64,000 nucleotides of DNA from Demequina sp. NBRC 110057 (GTDB lineage Bacteria > Actinomycetota > Actinomycetes > Actinomycetales > Demequinaceae), in NCBI RefSeq assembly GCF_002090175.1, contig NZ_BBRN01000006.1, positions 248,001 through 312,000 on the forward strand. The letters run 5' to 3'. A program made the position numbers and the translations under genes. This document shows positions 29,699 to 38,337 of the stretch, in pieces (within the stretch, counting starts at the first letter, position 1; each line of letters begins with the position of its first letter). Below the pieces are notes generated by a model. The model searched no databases. It saw nothing but the letters and a program-made list of their open reading frames with translations, and had not been told where the DNA came from.

Positions 29699-30685
29699 GT
29701 GAAGCTCGTCGTCCAGGTGCCCTGCCTCAATGAGGAGGGCTCGCTCGCCACCGTCCTCGCCTCCATTCCGTCGCGCATCGAGGGCATCGACGAGATCGAG
29801 GTGATCGTCATCGACGACGGCTCCACCGACGCCACCGCAAGGATCGCGGCAGAGCACGGCGCCCACGTGGTCCGCCATACGCGCACCATGGGCCTCGCGC
29901 AGTCGTTCCGCGACGGCGTGGACCACGCCCTCACTCGCGGCGCGGACATCGTCGTCAACACCGACGGCGACAACCAGTATCCGCAGGAGCGCATCGGCGA
30001 CCTGGTGGCCCCCATCCTCGCCGGGCGGGCCGAGATCGTCATCGGCGACCGTCAGACCCACCAGATCGCGCACTTCTCCCCGTTCAAGAAGCGCATGCAG
30101 CGCTTCGGGTCCTGGGTCGTGAATAAGGCGGCCGGCACGCAGTTGCCCGATGCGGCCTCTGGCTTTCGGGCGTACTCCCGGTACGCGCTCTACCGCCTCA
30201 ACGTGCTGACCCGCTTCAGCTACACGATGGAGACCATCATTCAGGCGGGCGAGAAGCGCCTCGCCATCGTCTCCGTGCCGATCGACACCAACCCCAAGAC
30301 GCGCGAGTCGCGCCTGTTCGCGAACATGGGCGAGCACATGTGGCGCTCGGCCCAGGCCATCCTGCGATCCTCCGTGATGTACCGGCCGTGGCCCCTGTTC
30401 GCCACGCTCGCCGGCATCCTCGGCGTCGTCGGACTGATTCCCTTTGTGCGCTACGCGATCCTCATGGCGCTCGGCGACCATGGCAACCACCTGCAGTCGC
30501 TCATCCTGGGCACCACCCTGCTCGTGGCCGCGGCGCTGTCGATCGCGCTGGGGGTCATCTCCGACCTCCTCAAGTCCAACCGCATCCTGACGGAACAAGC
30601 CCTCGAGCGCGTCAAGATCCAGCAGTACGGCCCGGCGCCGTCCGCCGCCGACAGGGCCGCCACGCGCGCCGGCTCGACCGACTAA
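29699..30685 (+). CDS. family 2 glycosyltransferase (dolichyl-phosphate mannosyltransferase-like)
   Basis: This is a 328-residue protein starting at the GTG at 29699. The GT-A fold begins at once (LVVQVPCLNEEGSLATVL) with nucleotide-sugar aspartates in VIDDGSTDA and the metal motif NTDGDNQYP. Two membrane helices near the C-terminus (LFATLAGILGVVGLIPFV and LLVAAALSIALGVISDLL) resemble those of GtrB or polyprenyl-phosphate glycosyltransferases. It probably moves a sugar to polyprenyl phosphate at the inner membrane face for later cell-wall or glycan use. The acceptor cannot be read from sequence. No partner flippase gene is adjacent. Confidence 0.88.
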   Translation: MKLVVQVPCLNEEGSLATVLASIPSRIEGIDEIEVIVIDDGSTDATARIAAEHGAHVVRHTRTMGLAQSFRDGVDHALTRGADIVVNTDGDNQYPQERIGDLVAPILAGRAEIVIGDRQTHQIAHFSPFKKRMQRFGSWVVNKAAGTQLPDAASGFRAYSRYALYRLNVLTRFSYTMETIIQAGEKRLAIVSVPIDTNPKTRESRLFANMGEHMWRSAQAILRSSVMYRPWPLFATLAGILGVVGLIPFVRYAILMALGDHGNHLQSLILGTTLLVAAALSIALGVISDLLKSNRILTEQALERVKIQQYGPAPSAADRAATRAGSTD

Positions 30686-30829
30686 CCGCCAGGCGGGGCC
30701 TTCGAACGAGGCCGGGCCACGGCATCGGCCGTTGCCACGGGACCTGTGTCCCCGCGCGCGATGTGTCAGCGGCGTTAATTTTGAAGGGAACGGGCCCCGC
30801 CGGAGTCCCCCGAGCCGTAGGTTGAAGCC

Positions 30830-33286
30830 GTGACCGACACCACCCCCACCATCGCCGTCCGCGACCGTGACGCCGCCAGCTTTGCGCGTGAGTTCATGCA
30901 GCAGCTCACCTTCACGCAGGGCGTGTCCCTCGAGGGCGCCTCGCTGAACGACAAGTACCAGGCGCTCGCCCGCACCGTGCGCGCGTACCTCACCACCGAT
31001 TGGCTCTCGACGGTGGAGTCGCACCGCTCGGGAAACGTCAAGCACGTCGCCTACCTCTCGGCGGAGTTCCTGCTGGGGCGCCAGCTGGACAACAACCTGC
31101 TCGCCGCGGACCTCGGTGGGGTGGCGCGCGAGGCCATGGAGACGCTGGGCCTCGACATCGACGAGCTGCGCGAGATGGAGGTCGAGCCCGGCCTCGGCAA
31201 CGGTGGCCTGGGACGCCTCGCCGCATGCTTCATCGACTCGATGGCGACCGAGGACATCCCGTCCATCGGCTACGGCATCCGCTACGACTACGGCATTTTC
31301 AAGCAGACCTTCGTCGACGGCCACCAGGTCGAGGAGGCGGACAACTGGCTCCACCTGGGCTCGCCCTGGGAGATGCCGCACCCGGAGAACGCCGTCGAGG
31401 TCGGCTTCGGCGGCCACGTGTCCACCTGGACGGACGATGCCGGGCGCGAGCACCGCCGCTGGGAGCCCGAGTGGAACGTGGTGGGCGTTCCCTACACGTA
31501 CATGGTTCCCGGCTACCGCAACGGCCGCGTCAACACGCTGCGCCTGTGGAGCGCCAAGGCCACCCAGGCGTTCGACCTGAAGATCTTCAACTCCGGCGAC
31601 TTCGAGGACGCCGTGCGCGCCCAGACCCGCGCCGAGACCATCTCCCAGATCCTCTACCCCGAGGATTCCACGCCGCAGGGCAAGGAGCTGCGCCTGCAGC
31701 AGCAGTACTTCTTCGTCGCCTGCTCGCTGCGCGACTACCTGGACCGCGTGCTCCCCGCGGACGCCGACCTCGCGACGCTGCCGGACCGCATCACCTTCCA
31801 GCTCAACGACACCCACCCCGTCATCGCCGTGCCCGAACTCATGCGCATCCTCGTGGACGAGCGGGGCTTCGAGTGGGCCGGTGCCTGGGCCGTCACCCAG
31901 CAGGTGTTCGCCTACACGTGCCACACCCTGCTTCCCGAGGCGCTCGAGGTGTGGCCGGTCGAACTGCTGGGCCGCCTCCTCCCCCGCCACCTCGAGATCA
32001 TCTACCGGATCAACGAGGAGTTCCTCGCCCAGGTGCGCGAGACCTTCCCCCACGAGCCGCTGCGCGAGCGCCACATGTCGATCATCGCGGAGGAGCCCGT
32101 GCGCGCCGTGCGCATGGCCTTCCTCGCCACGGTTGCCGGGAAGAAGGTCAACGGCGTCGCGGCGCTGCACTCCGAGCTGCTCGCCGACAAGGTCCTGACG
32201 GACTTCGCCGACATGTGGCCCGAGAAGTTCACCAACGTCACCAACGGCGTCACGCCGCGGCGCTTTGTGCGCCTGGCGAACCCGTCGCTGTCGTCGCTCA
32301 TCACCGAGGCGCTGGGCGAGGGTTGGGTCGCGGACCTCGACCGCCTGCGCGGCCTCGAGCCGCTCGCGAACGACCCGTCGTTCCGTGCGCGCTTCCGCGA
32401 GATCAAGCGTGACAACCGTGCACGGTTCGCCTCCGTCCTCGCGGAGCGTGATGGGATCGAGATCTCCCCCGACGCGATGGTCGACGCCATGGTCAAGCGT
32501 CTTCACGAGTACAAGCGCCAGTCCCTCAAGCTGCTGCACATCGTGTCGCTGTACGAGCGCATCACCACCGGGCGCCTTGCGTTGGCCGATGTCACGCCGC
32601 GCACGTTCGTGTTCGGCGCCAAGGCGGCGCCCGGGTACGTGCGCGCCAAGGAGACCATCGCGCTGATCAATCACGTGGGCGCCACCATCAACGGCGATGC
32701 CTCCCTCGAGGGACGACTCAAGGTCGCCTTCCCGGCCAACTACAACGTGACCCTCGCGGAGAAGTTGATCCCCGCATCGGACCTGTCCGAGCAGATCTCG
32801 CTTGCCGGCAAGGAGGCGTCCGGCACCGGCAACATGAAGTTTGCGCTCAACGGCGCCCTCACCATCGGCACCGACGACGGCGCCAACGTCGAGATCCGCG
32901 AGCTGGTGGGCGACGACAACTTCTTCCTGTTCGGCATGGCCGAGCCGGAGGTCGCGGCGCTGTCCGCGGCGGGCTACTCCCCCGAGAAGTACTACGAGGA
33001 GGACGAGGACCTTCACCGGGCCCTCAACCTGCTCATGTCCGGCAAGCTCACGGGCGGCGAGCGCGGGTCGTTTGTTGCCTCCGTGTGCGCGTCGCTCATC
33101 GAGCGCGATCGCTTCATGGCGCTGGCGGACTTCCGGTCCTACGTGGACGCGCAGGACAGGGTCGAGGCCGCGTACCGCGACGAGGACGCGTGGACCCGCT
33201 CCGCGATCCTCAACGTGGCGCGCACGGGCTTCTTCAGCTCGGATCGTTCGATGCGCGACTACCTCGCCCGCATCTGGCGCTCCTGA
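30830..33286 (+). CDS. glgP: glycogen/maltodextrin phosphorylase
   Basis: This is an 818-residue PLP-dependent enzyme that releases glucose-1-phosphate from alpha-1,4-glucans. The family blocks are all present: EFLLGRQLDNNL near the start, EPGLGNGGLGRLAACF, KRLHEYKRQ, and the PLP site GTGNMKFALNG with Lys670. Length is that of the standard bacterial type. The GTG at 30830 follows TAGGTT (30818-30823) by six bases without a ribosome site, so the mRNA may be leaderless. The 144 bases upstream hold one GCATCGGCC (30722-30730) and a weak hairpin. No other glycogen genes lie nearby. Confidence 0.97.
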   Translation: MTDTTPTIAVRDRDAASFAREFMQQLTFTQGVSLEGASLNDKYQALARTVRAYLTTDWLSTVESHRSGNVKHVAYLSAEFLLGRQLDNNLLAADLGGVAREAMETLGLDIDELREMEVEPGLGNGGLGRLAACFIDSMATEDIPSIGYGIRYDYGIFKQTFVDGHQVEEADNWLHLGSPWEMPHPENAVEVGFGGHVSTWTDDAGREHRRWEPEWNVVGVPYTYMVPGYRNGRVNTLRLWSAKATQAFDLKIFNSGDFEDAVRAQTRAETISQILYPEDSTPQGKELRLQQQYFFVACSLRDYLDRVLPADADLATLPDRITFQLNDTHPVIAVPELMRILVDERGFEWAGAWAVTQQVFAYTCHTLLPEALEVWPVELLGRLLPRHLEIIYRINEEFLAQVRETFPHEPLRERHMSIIAEEPVRAVRMAFLATVAGKKVNGVAALHSELLADKVLTDFADMWPEKFTNVTNGVTPRRFVRLANPSLSSLITEALGEGWVADLDRLRGLEPLANDPSFRARFREIKRDNRARFASVLAERDGIEISPDAMVDAMVKRLHEYKRQSLKLLHIVSLYERITTGRLALADVTPRTFVFGAKAAPGYVRAKETIALINHVGATINGDASLEGRLKVAFPANYNVTLAEKLIPASDLSEQISLAGKEASGTGNMKFALNGALTIGTDDGANVEIRELVGDDNFFLFGMAEPEVAALSAAGYSPEKYYEEDEDLHRALNLLMSGKLTGGERGSFVASVCASLIERDRFMALADFRSYVDAQDRVEAAYRDEDAWTRSAILNVARTGFFSSDRSMRDYLARIWRS

Positions 33287-33318
33287 GCTCACCCCTCACC
33301 CTCCCCCTCCCCACCCGC

Positions 33319-33370
33319 ACTGGTTGATTTTGGTCAAATAGCGGCCCTTCATTGACCAAAATCAACCAGT
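33319..33370. repeat. 19-bp perfect AT-rich inverted repeat downstream of glgP
   Basis: The arms 33319-33337 and 33352-33370 are exact reverse complements (left arm starts ACTGGTTGATTTTGG), separated by 14 bases containing GGCCCTT. It is strikingly AT-rich for this DNA. It could terminate glgP, but no T-tract follows. A protein-binding or mobile palindromic element is as likely. Confidence 0.85.
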
Positions 33371-33380
33371 CGGGGGCAGG

Positions 33381-33415
33381 ACGGCCGATGCCGTGGCAAG
33401 GAATGCATCGGCCGT
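33381..33415. repeat. 11-bp inverted repeat built from two facing GGCCGATGC motifs
   Basis: ACGGCCGATGC (33381-33391) and GCATCGGCCGT (33405-33415) face each other across 13 bases, upstream of the DJ-1/PfpI gene and just after the 19-bp inverted repeat. It can form a hairpin. The same paired arrangement is found inside a coding region at 43075-43106. Confidence 0.75.
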
Positions 33416-33484
33416 CGCCTGCCGTTGACGTGGACCTGCGACGGCGCCGCCGTCGCTTGAGACACCCGACGGAAGGAGATCGCC

Positions 33485-34018
33485 ATGACCGCACTGGTTA
33501 TTACGACGAACTACGGAGTCGAGCAGGACGAGTTGCTGCGGCCGCTCGCCGCGCTGAAGGAGGCGGGAGTCCCCGTGACCGTCGCGGCGAGCAAGGCTGA
33601 GCCAGTCCAGACGCTGGTGGGCGATAAGGACCCGGGCGAGACGCTCCAGCCCAATCTCACCCTCGATGAGGTGGACCCCGAGGGCTACGACGTGCTCGTC
33701 ATCCCGGGCGGAACCATCAACGCCGACGCGCTGCGACTCGAAAAGTCAGCGGTCTCACTAGTTTCGGGTTTCGCCGCGGCAGGAAAGACGGTCGCCGCCA
33801 TCTGCCACGGTCCGTGGCTCCTCGCTGAGGCCGATGTGGCCCGCGGCAAGACCGCCACGTCCTACCCCTCGGTCGCCACCGACCTGCGCAACGCGGGAGC
33901 GACCTGGGTCGACGAGGAGCTGAAGACGTGCGGGGCCAACGGCTGGACGCTGCTGACGTCGCGCACCCCTGACGACCTGGACGCGTTCTCGACCGCGGTC
34001 GTCGAGGCGGCGCGCTGA
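33485..34018 (+). CDS. DJ-1/PfpI family protein
   Basis: This is a 177-residue protein with a strong ribosome site (GGAAGGAG) eight bases before the ATG. It has the flavodoxin-like alpha/beta fold of the DJ-1/PfpI superfamily. The nucleophile elbow is AAICHGPWLLAEA with Cys107 and His108, and VLVIPGGTINADALR is the conserved glycine loop. Members act as intracellular proteases, glyoxalases or protein deglycases under stress; sequence alone does not choose among these. It stands between two palindromic intergenic elements and converges on the S4-domain gene. Confidence 0.9.
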   Translation: MTALVITTNYGVEQDELLRPLAALKEAGVPVTVAASKAEPVQTLVGDKDPGETLQPNLTLDEVDPEGYDVLVIPGGTINADALRLEKSAVSLVSGFAAAGKTVAAICHGPWLLAEADVARGKTATSYPSVATDLRNAGATWVDEELKTCGANGWTLLTSRTPDDLDAFSTAVVEAAR

Positions 34019-34054
34019 TCTCGACCCGGCTACCGCGGTGGATCTTGACTCATA

Positions 34055-34087
34055 TTGGCCCTTAGGCGAGCCAAATGGATCCATTTG
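34055..34087. repeat. palindromic intergenic element between convergent genes
   Basis: CAAATGGATCCATTTG at 34072-34087 is a perfect 16-bp palindrome. Just before it TTGGC (34055-34059) and GCCAA (34070-34074) bracket ten bases. The core GGCCCTT is shared with the inverted repeat at 33319-33370. The site lies between the stops of the DJ-1 gene and the convergent S4 gene, so it may act as a two-way terminator, though it lacks T-tracts. Confidence 0.6.
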
Positions 34088-34091
34088 ACGG

Positions 34092-34463
34092 TTAGCGGCC
34101 GCGCAGGCGCTCGATCTGACGCCTGTCCTTCTTGGTCGGGCGGCCCGCGCCGCGATCGCGCACGCCGATCGCCGCGGGCTGCTCGGCGCGGGGTAGCGGC
34201 GGCGGGCTCTGGTCCTCGAAGGCCTCCGCTGCGATGGCGGCCCCCACGCGCTTCACGAGGATCCGGCGCACGACCGCGATCCGCTCGCGCTCGCCTCCCC
34301 TGACCACCACGCGGTCCCCCACGCGCACCGTGGTCGCGGGCTTGGCGCGCTCGCCGTTGACGCGGATGTGGCCGGCCTTGCACGCTGCGGTCGCCTGCGA
34401 TCGGGTCTTGGTGAGCCGCACGGCCCAGACCCACGCGTCGACCCTCGCACTGTCACGTTCCAC
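34092..34463 (-). CDS. S4 domain RNA-binding protein (Hsp15/RqcP-like)
   Basis: This is a 123-residue basic protein. The S4 fold begins directly: RVDAWVWAVRLTKTRSQATA, then CKAGHIRVNGERAKPATTVRVGD, the typical loop that grips structured RNA. A basic C-terminal extension ends RRQIERLRGR. Relatives include Hsp15 and RqcP, which bind 50S subunits carrying stalled nascent chains. A role in ribosome quality control is inferred from the family. It is a single gene convergent with the DJ-1 gene and divergent from the next. Confidence 0.9.
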   Translation of the reverse strand: MERDSARVDAWVWAVRLTKTRSQATAACKAGHIRVNGERAKPATTVRVGDRVVVRGGERERIAVVRRILVKRVGAAIAAEAFEDQSPPPLPRAEQPAAIGVRDRGAGRPTKKDRRQIERLRGR

Positions 34464-34518
34464 GCCACCAGGCTAGTTGCGCGGGCGCCAGGGCCCGCCC
34501 GGCCGTAGCCTGACCAGC

Positions 34519-35163
34519 ATGCAGACAGTACTTGAGGCCTTCGGCTGGGCGGGCTCGCTCCTGGTCGTCGCGTCCCTGATGCAGGCGCGCGTGCTGCGGT
34601 TCCGCTGGATGAACCTGTCCGGCGCGGTGATCGCGACCATCTACAACGCCGTCATCGGCGTGTGGCCATTCGCCTTCATGAACCTGGCGATCACCGTCAT
34701 CGACATCTACTGGCTGTGGCGCCTGTACCGCGAGCGCCACGATGCGGCCGTGTATCGCGTGCTCGCCGTTGACGCCGACAACGCGTTCTTGCGCCACGTG
34801 CTCGACGTCCACGGCGAGGACATCGCCACGCACGCGCCGGGCTTCGACGTCGAGGCCGATGCGGGCACGGCCGCCGGGGGCACCCGACACACCTTCCTGG
34901 TGGTGCGGGGCGACGAGGCCGTGGGCGTCGTCGCCGTCACCGACGAGGGGGCCGGCCGCGGCCGCGTCGACCTCGACTGGGTCAAGGAGCGCTTCCGCGA
35001 CTTCACGCCGGGGGAGTTCGTCTATCGCGAGTCGGGGGCGCTGGCCGATGCCGGCTTCAGCAGGCTCGAGGTGGTCCCGCGGGCGGGCGAGGACGGCGAC
35101 TACCTGCGACGGGTGGGCTTCACGATGGCGGGGGAGCGCTGGGCGCGCGCCGTCACCCCGTGA
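34519..35163 (+). CDS. YgjV-like membrane protein with C-terminal acetyltransferase-like domain
   Basis: This is a 214-residue protein. The ATG at 34519 follows TAGCCT (34506-34511) by seven bases, suggesting a leaderless mRNA. Residues 1-75 hold three membrane helices with the YgjV/CBU_0592 pattern (EAFGWAGSLLVVASLMQ, then WMNLSGAVIATIYNAVIGVW). The second half is soluble with a small alpha/beta pattern ending DYLRRVGFTMAGERWAR, reminiscent of the last strands of GNAT-like folds. The joining of a membrane sensor-like part with this tail is the notable point. Function unknown. Confidence 0.7.
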   Translation: MQTVLEAFGWAGSLLVVASLMQARVLRFRWMNLSGAVIATIYNAVIGVWPFAFMNLAITVIDIYWLWRLYRERHDAAVYRVLAVDADNAFLRHVLDVHGEDIATHAPGFDVEADAGTAAGGTRHTFLVVRGDEAVGVVAVTDEGAGRGRVDLDWVKERFRDFTPGEFVYRESGALADAGFSRLEVVPRAGEDGDYLRRVGFTMAGERWARAVTP

Positions 35164-35228
35164 CGCGCCGGCGCCGTCAAGCGTCGGCGCGGTCCCGCGG
35201 TCCCGTCTCACGGTGCGAGACTTGAGGC

Positions 35229-36308
35229 GTGACTGAGTCCTTCCACTTCGCCTCCGACAACTACGCGTCCGTCCACCCCGAGGTGTTCTCCGCGATGCAC
35301 GCGGCCGACGGCGGCCACGACTCGGCCTACGGCGCCGATGCCACCACCGCGGCCCTCGACGAGGCGATCGCCGCGACGTTCGGTGAGCACGCGCTGGGCT
35401 TCCCCGTCTTCAACGGCACGGGCGCGAACGTGGTCTCCCTCATGGCACTCAGCCCGCGCTGGGGCGGGGTCGTCGCCTCCGAGCACGCCCACATCCACAA
35501 CGACGAGAACGGCGCCCCGGAGCGCGTGGGCGGCCTCAAGATCCTCGAGCTTCCCGCCGCGGACGGCCGCATCGACGTCGCCACGCTCGACCGTTACGCG
35601 GGCGACCTCGGCGACGAGCACCGCGCGCAGCCGCTGGTGCTGTCGCTCACGCAGTCGACCGAGGTGGGCACCGTGTACAGCCCCGAGGACCTGCGCGTGC
35701 TCGTCGAGCGCGCGCACGAGCTCGGCATGCGCGTCCACGTGGATGGCGCCCGTCTCGCCAACGCGGCCGCGGCCCTGGGCGTGAGCCTCGCGGAGGCCAC
35801 CGGGGGAGCGGACGTGCTGTCCTTCGGCGGCACCAAGAACGGCGCGATGCTGGGGGAGGCGGTGGTGGTGCTCGCCCCCGACCTGCGCGAGTCGCTGGGC
35901 CACGACCTTCCGTACCTGCGCAAGCAGACCATGCAGTTGGGTTCCAAGATGCGGTACGTCTCCGCGCAGCTGAGCGCGCTGCTCACGTCCACCGACGCTC
36001 ACGGCGACCCGCTGTGGAAGCGCAACGCTGCCCACGCCAACGGCATGGCGACGTACCTTCGCGAGGAGCTCGAGACCCTCGCCGCCGGCACCGGTCTCGC
36101 GTTCACCCAGCCCACCGAGGCGAACGCCGTCTTCGTCGAGATGCCGCGCACCCTGGCGGCGCGCCTGCGAGAGACGTATCGCTTCTACGACTGGAAGCCG
36201 GGCTCGACCCCCGAGACCACCGAGGTCCGCCTCATGTGCTCGTGGGACACCCCCGTCGAGGCAGTCGACGGCCTGGTCGCCCTGATCGACGAGTCCACGG
36301 GCTCCTGA
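35229..36308 (+). CDS. ltaE: low-specificity L-threonine aldolase
   Basis: This is a 359-residue fold-type I PLP enzyme that splits L-threonine or L-allo-threonine to glycine and acetaldehyde. It opens with FASDNYASVHPEVFSAM, the family start. The PLP lysine is Lys203 in SFGGTKNGAML, and the cofactor-binding aspartate is in VHVDGARLANAA. Length and order fit LtaE; the close relative phenylserine aldolase cannot be excluded. The stop overlaps the ATG of the YchJ-like gene, so the two are co-translated. Together with gcvP it would feed glycine metabolism. Confidence 0.93.
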   Translation: MTESFHFASDNYASVHPEVFSAMHAADGGHDSAYGADATTAALDEAIAATFGEHALGFPVFNGTGANVVSLMALSPRWGGVVASEHAHIHNDENGAPERVGGLKILELPAADGRIDVATLDRYAGDLGDEHRAQPLVLSLTQSTEVGTVYSPEDLRVLVERAHELGMRVHVDGARLANAAAALGVSLAEATGGADVLSFGGTKNGAMLGEAVVVLAPDLRESLGHDLPYLRKQTMQLGSKMRYVSAQLSALLTSTDAHGDPLWKRNAAHANGMATYLREELETLAAGTGLAFTQPTEANAVFVEMPRTLAARLRETYRFYDWKPGSTPETTEVRLMCSWDTPVEAVDGLVALIDESTGS

Positions 36309-36703
36309 TGGCGGCCGCCTGCCCCTGCGGCTCGGGCGACGCGTTCGCGGCATGCTGCCGCCCCCTCCTGCGCGGGGAGCGGGACGCCGCCACGGCGGGG
36401 GAGTTGATGCGTTCGCGCTACACGGCGTTCGTGCGCCGCGACGAGGCCTACCTGCTGCACACATGGTCCGCCTCGACGCGGCCCGCCACGGTCGACACTG
36501 ACGGGGTCACCTGGCTGGGGCTCGACGTCCTTGCCACCACCGGCGGGCAGGCGGCCGATGCGGTGGGCACCGTCACGTTCGCCGCACACTTCCGCGCGGA
36601 GGACCCCGGTAGGCCCGACGCCTCGCAGACGCTCAGGGAACACAGCTCCTTCGCCCGCGAGGAGGGGCGCTGGGTCTACGTCGACGGTGTTCACGATTCC
36701 TAG
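36308..36703 (+). CDS. YchJ/UPF0225 family SEC-C motif protein
   Basis: This is a 131-residue protein whose ATG overlaps the TGA of the threonine aldolase gene. It opens with the zinc motif CPCGSGDAFAACCRPLL, followed by the family stretch LMRSRYTAFVRRDEAYLLHTW, and an NTF2-like remainder ending EEGRWVYVDG. This is the typical layout of YchJ proteins (UPF0225), which are widespread and uncharacterised. The SEC-C cysteines likely bind zinc. Confidence 0.9.
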   Translation: MAAACPCGSGDAFAACCRPLLRGERDAATAGELMRSRYTAFVRRDEAYLLHTWSASTRPATVDTDGVTWLGLDVLATTGGQAADAVGTVTFAAHFRAEDPGRPDASQTLREHSSFAREEGRWVYVDGVHDS

Positions 36704-36714
36704 GACCCTCTCGG

Positions 36715-36744
36715 TTCACTTTCCGTTCACCGATCCGTCACAAT
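36715..36744 (+). promoter_or_regulatory. promoter of the Pit transporter gene
   Basis: TTCACT (36715-36720) and CACAAT (36739-36744) are spaced 18 bases apart. CACAAT ends seven bases before the GTG at 36752, so transcription would begin at or next to the start codon. Confidence 0.5.
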
Positions 36745-36751
36745 GGTGGGC

Positions 36752-38077
36752 GTGACTGAGCCGCTTCTCCTGGCCGTCGTTGTCGCGACCGCTCTGGCCT
36801 TCGACTTCACCAATGGATTCCACGACACCGGTAATGCGATGGCTACCTCCATCGCCACCCGCGCCCTTAAGCCCAAGGCCGCGGTGATCCTGTCGGCGTC
36901 CCTCAACATGGTGGGCGCGTTCCTGTCGCTGACCGTGGCCGCCACGATCGCCACCGGAATCGTCGATTCCGGTGTGGTAACGCTGGCGGTGGTGCTTGCG
37001 GGCCTCGCGGGCGGCATCGTGTGGAACCTCATTACCTGGCTGTTCGGGTTGCCGTCATCGTCCTCGCACGCCCTCATCGGCGGCGTGGTCGGCGCGGTGC
37101 TCGCGGCCGCCGGCACCGAGGGGGTGCTCTGGTCCGGCCTCACCGCCAAGGTCCTCATCCCCGCGCTCGTTGCCCCCATCGTCGCCATCCTTGTCGGCAC
37201 CATCGCCACCTGGCTGGTCGCACGCATCACGCGTGACGTCGAGCAGGAGACCAACGACAAGATGTTCCGCTGGGGCCAGATCGGCTCCGCATCCCTCGTC
37301 TCCCTCGCGCACGGCACCAACGACGCCCAGAAGTCGATGGGCATCATCCTGCTCGCGCTCATCGCGGGCGGCGCCGTCCCCGCCGACTCCGGCGTCCCGT
37401 TCTGGGTCATCGTGTCCTGTGCGCTCGCCATGGCACTCGGCACCTACATGGGCGGATGGCGCGTCATCCGCACCCTCGGCAAGGGCCTTGTGGAGCTCGA
37501 GTCGCGCCAGGGCATGGCGGCCGAGACCTCGTCCGCCGCGGTCATCCTGCTGTCCAGCCACTTCGGCTACTCGCTGTCGACGACACACGTTGCCACCGGC
37601 TCGATCCTCGGCTCCGGCGTCGGCATGAAGGGCGCCTCGGTGCGCTGGTCGGTCGCGGGCCGCATGTTCGCGGCCTGGCTCATCACGGTGCCCTCGGCCG
37701 CGATCGTCGGCGCGGTGTTCTACTGGATCGACACGGCGATCGGCGGCGTGGCCGGCTCGTACACGGTGTTCGGCCTGCTGATCGTCATCGCTTTCGTCAT
37801 CTACCTGTGGTCGCGCCGCAAGCCCATCAACTCGAAGAACGTCAACGATAGCTGGGACCCCGCGCAGGACTCGGAGGCGTACATCGCCGAGTCAGTGTCC
37901 GTGCACCGTCCCGAGGTCATGAAGGTCAAGCGCAAGCGACTGCGCAAGGCTCAAAAGCGCCTGCGCAAGCAGCAACAGGCCGAGGAGGACCGCCTCGCGA
38001 GCGAGGCGCTAGCCGCCGAGGACCCGGCGCAGGTGAGCGTCCGTGACCTCAGCCGCGATCAGCAGGAGGAGCGCTGA
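36752..38077 (+). CDS. pit: inorganic phosphate transporter, PiT family
   Basis: This is a 441-residue inner-membrane phosphate:cation symporter. The GTG at 36752 is preferred over an ATG nine bases upstream because it matches the family length before the first signature FDFTNGFHDTGNAMA and follows the candidate -10 box. The second PiT signature is SLAHGTNDAQKSMG. About ten membrane helices are seen, with a central cytosolic loop, and a charged cytosolic tail (RKRLRKAQKRLRKQQ) ends the protein. It is translationally coupled to the small membrane protein that follows, a pairing common in actinobacteria. Confidence 0.94.
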   Translation: MTEPLLLAVVVATALAFDFTNGFHDTGNAMATSIATRALKPKAAVILSASLNMVGAFLSLTVAATIATGIVDSGVVTLAVVLAGLAGGIVWNLITWLFGLPSSSSHALIGGVVGAVLAAAGTEGVLWSGLTAKVLIPALVAPIVAILVGTIATWLVARITRDVEQETNDKMFRWGQIGSASLVSLAHGTNDAQKSMGIILLALIAGGAVPADSGVPFWVIVSCALAMALGTYMGGWRVIRTLGKGLVELESRQGMAAETSSAAVILLSSHFGYSLSTTHVATGSILGSGVGMKGASVRWSVAGRMFAAWLITVPSAAIVGAVFYWIDTAIGGVAGSYTVFGLLIVIAFVIYLWSRRKPINSKNVNDSWDPAQDSEAYIAESVSVHRPEVMKVKRKRLRKAQKRLRKQQQAEEDRLASEALAAEDPAQVSVRDLSRDQQEER

Positions 38078-38313
38078 TGAACCAGTTCGTCGAGTGGGAT
38101 GCACTCGCCAACATCCTGATCTTCGGCATCCTCGTGGGTGCCGGCCTCCCCACCCTCTTCGCCTTCGGCGTGCGCCTGCTCGCCGGCCCCGGTGCGGCCG
38201 ATGCCCAGGGCCATGTCTCGCGCGGGCGCACCGTGGGCGCCTTCGTGTGCTTCGGACTCGTCGTCCTCGCCATTGCGGGCGCGGTCGCCTACATCGCGGC
38301 GGGCGGGCACTGA
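38077..38313 (+). CDS. small membrane protein paired with Pit
   Basis: This is a 78-residue protein with two membrane helices (ANILIFGILVGAGLPTLFAFG and VGAFVCFGLVVLAIAGAVAYI). The ATG shares its A with the Pit stop codon, and AGGAGG lies just upstream. Similar short two-helix proteins follow Pit genes in many actinobacteria, so it may be an accessory subunit. Direct evidence of function is lacking. Confidence 0.8.
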   Translation: MNQFVEWDALANILIFGILVGAGLPTLFAFGVRLLAGPGAADAQGHVSRGRTVGAFVCFGLVVLAIAGAVAYIAAGGH

Positions 38314-38337
38314 GTTTCGCCGCCTCCAAGCGGCAAA

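Noticed and set aside
29543-33292. Open frame of over 1200 codons on the minus strand across glgP
   Set aside because: It lies antisense to an unmistakable glycogen phosphorylase, its translation is low-complexity and resembles no protein, and high-GC coding bias routinely opens the opposite frame.
33319-33370. Ordinary rho-independent terminator of glgP
   Set aside because: The stem is AT-rich and no T-tract follows, unlike the clear GC hairpins at 38338-38378 and 46180-46210; reported as an inverted repeat instead.
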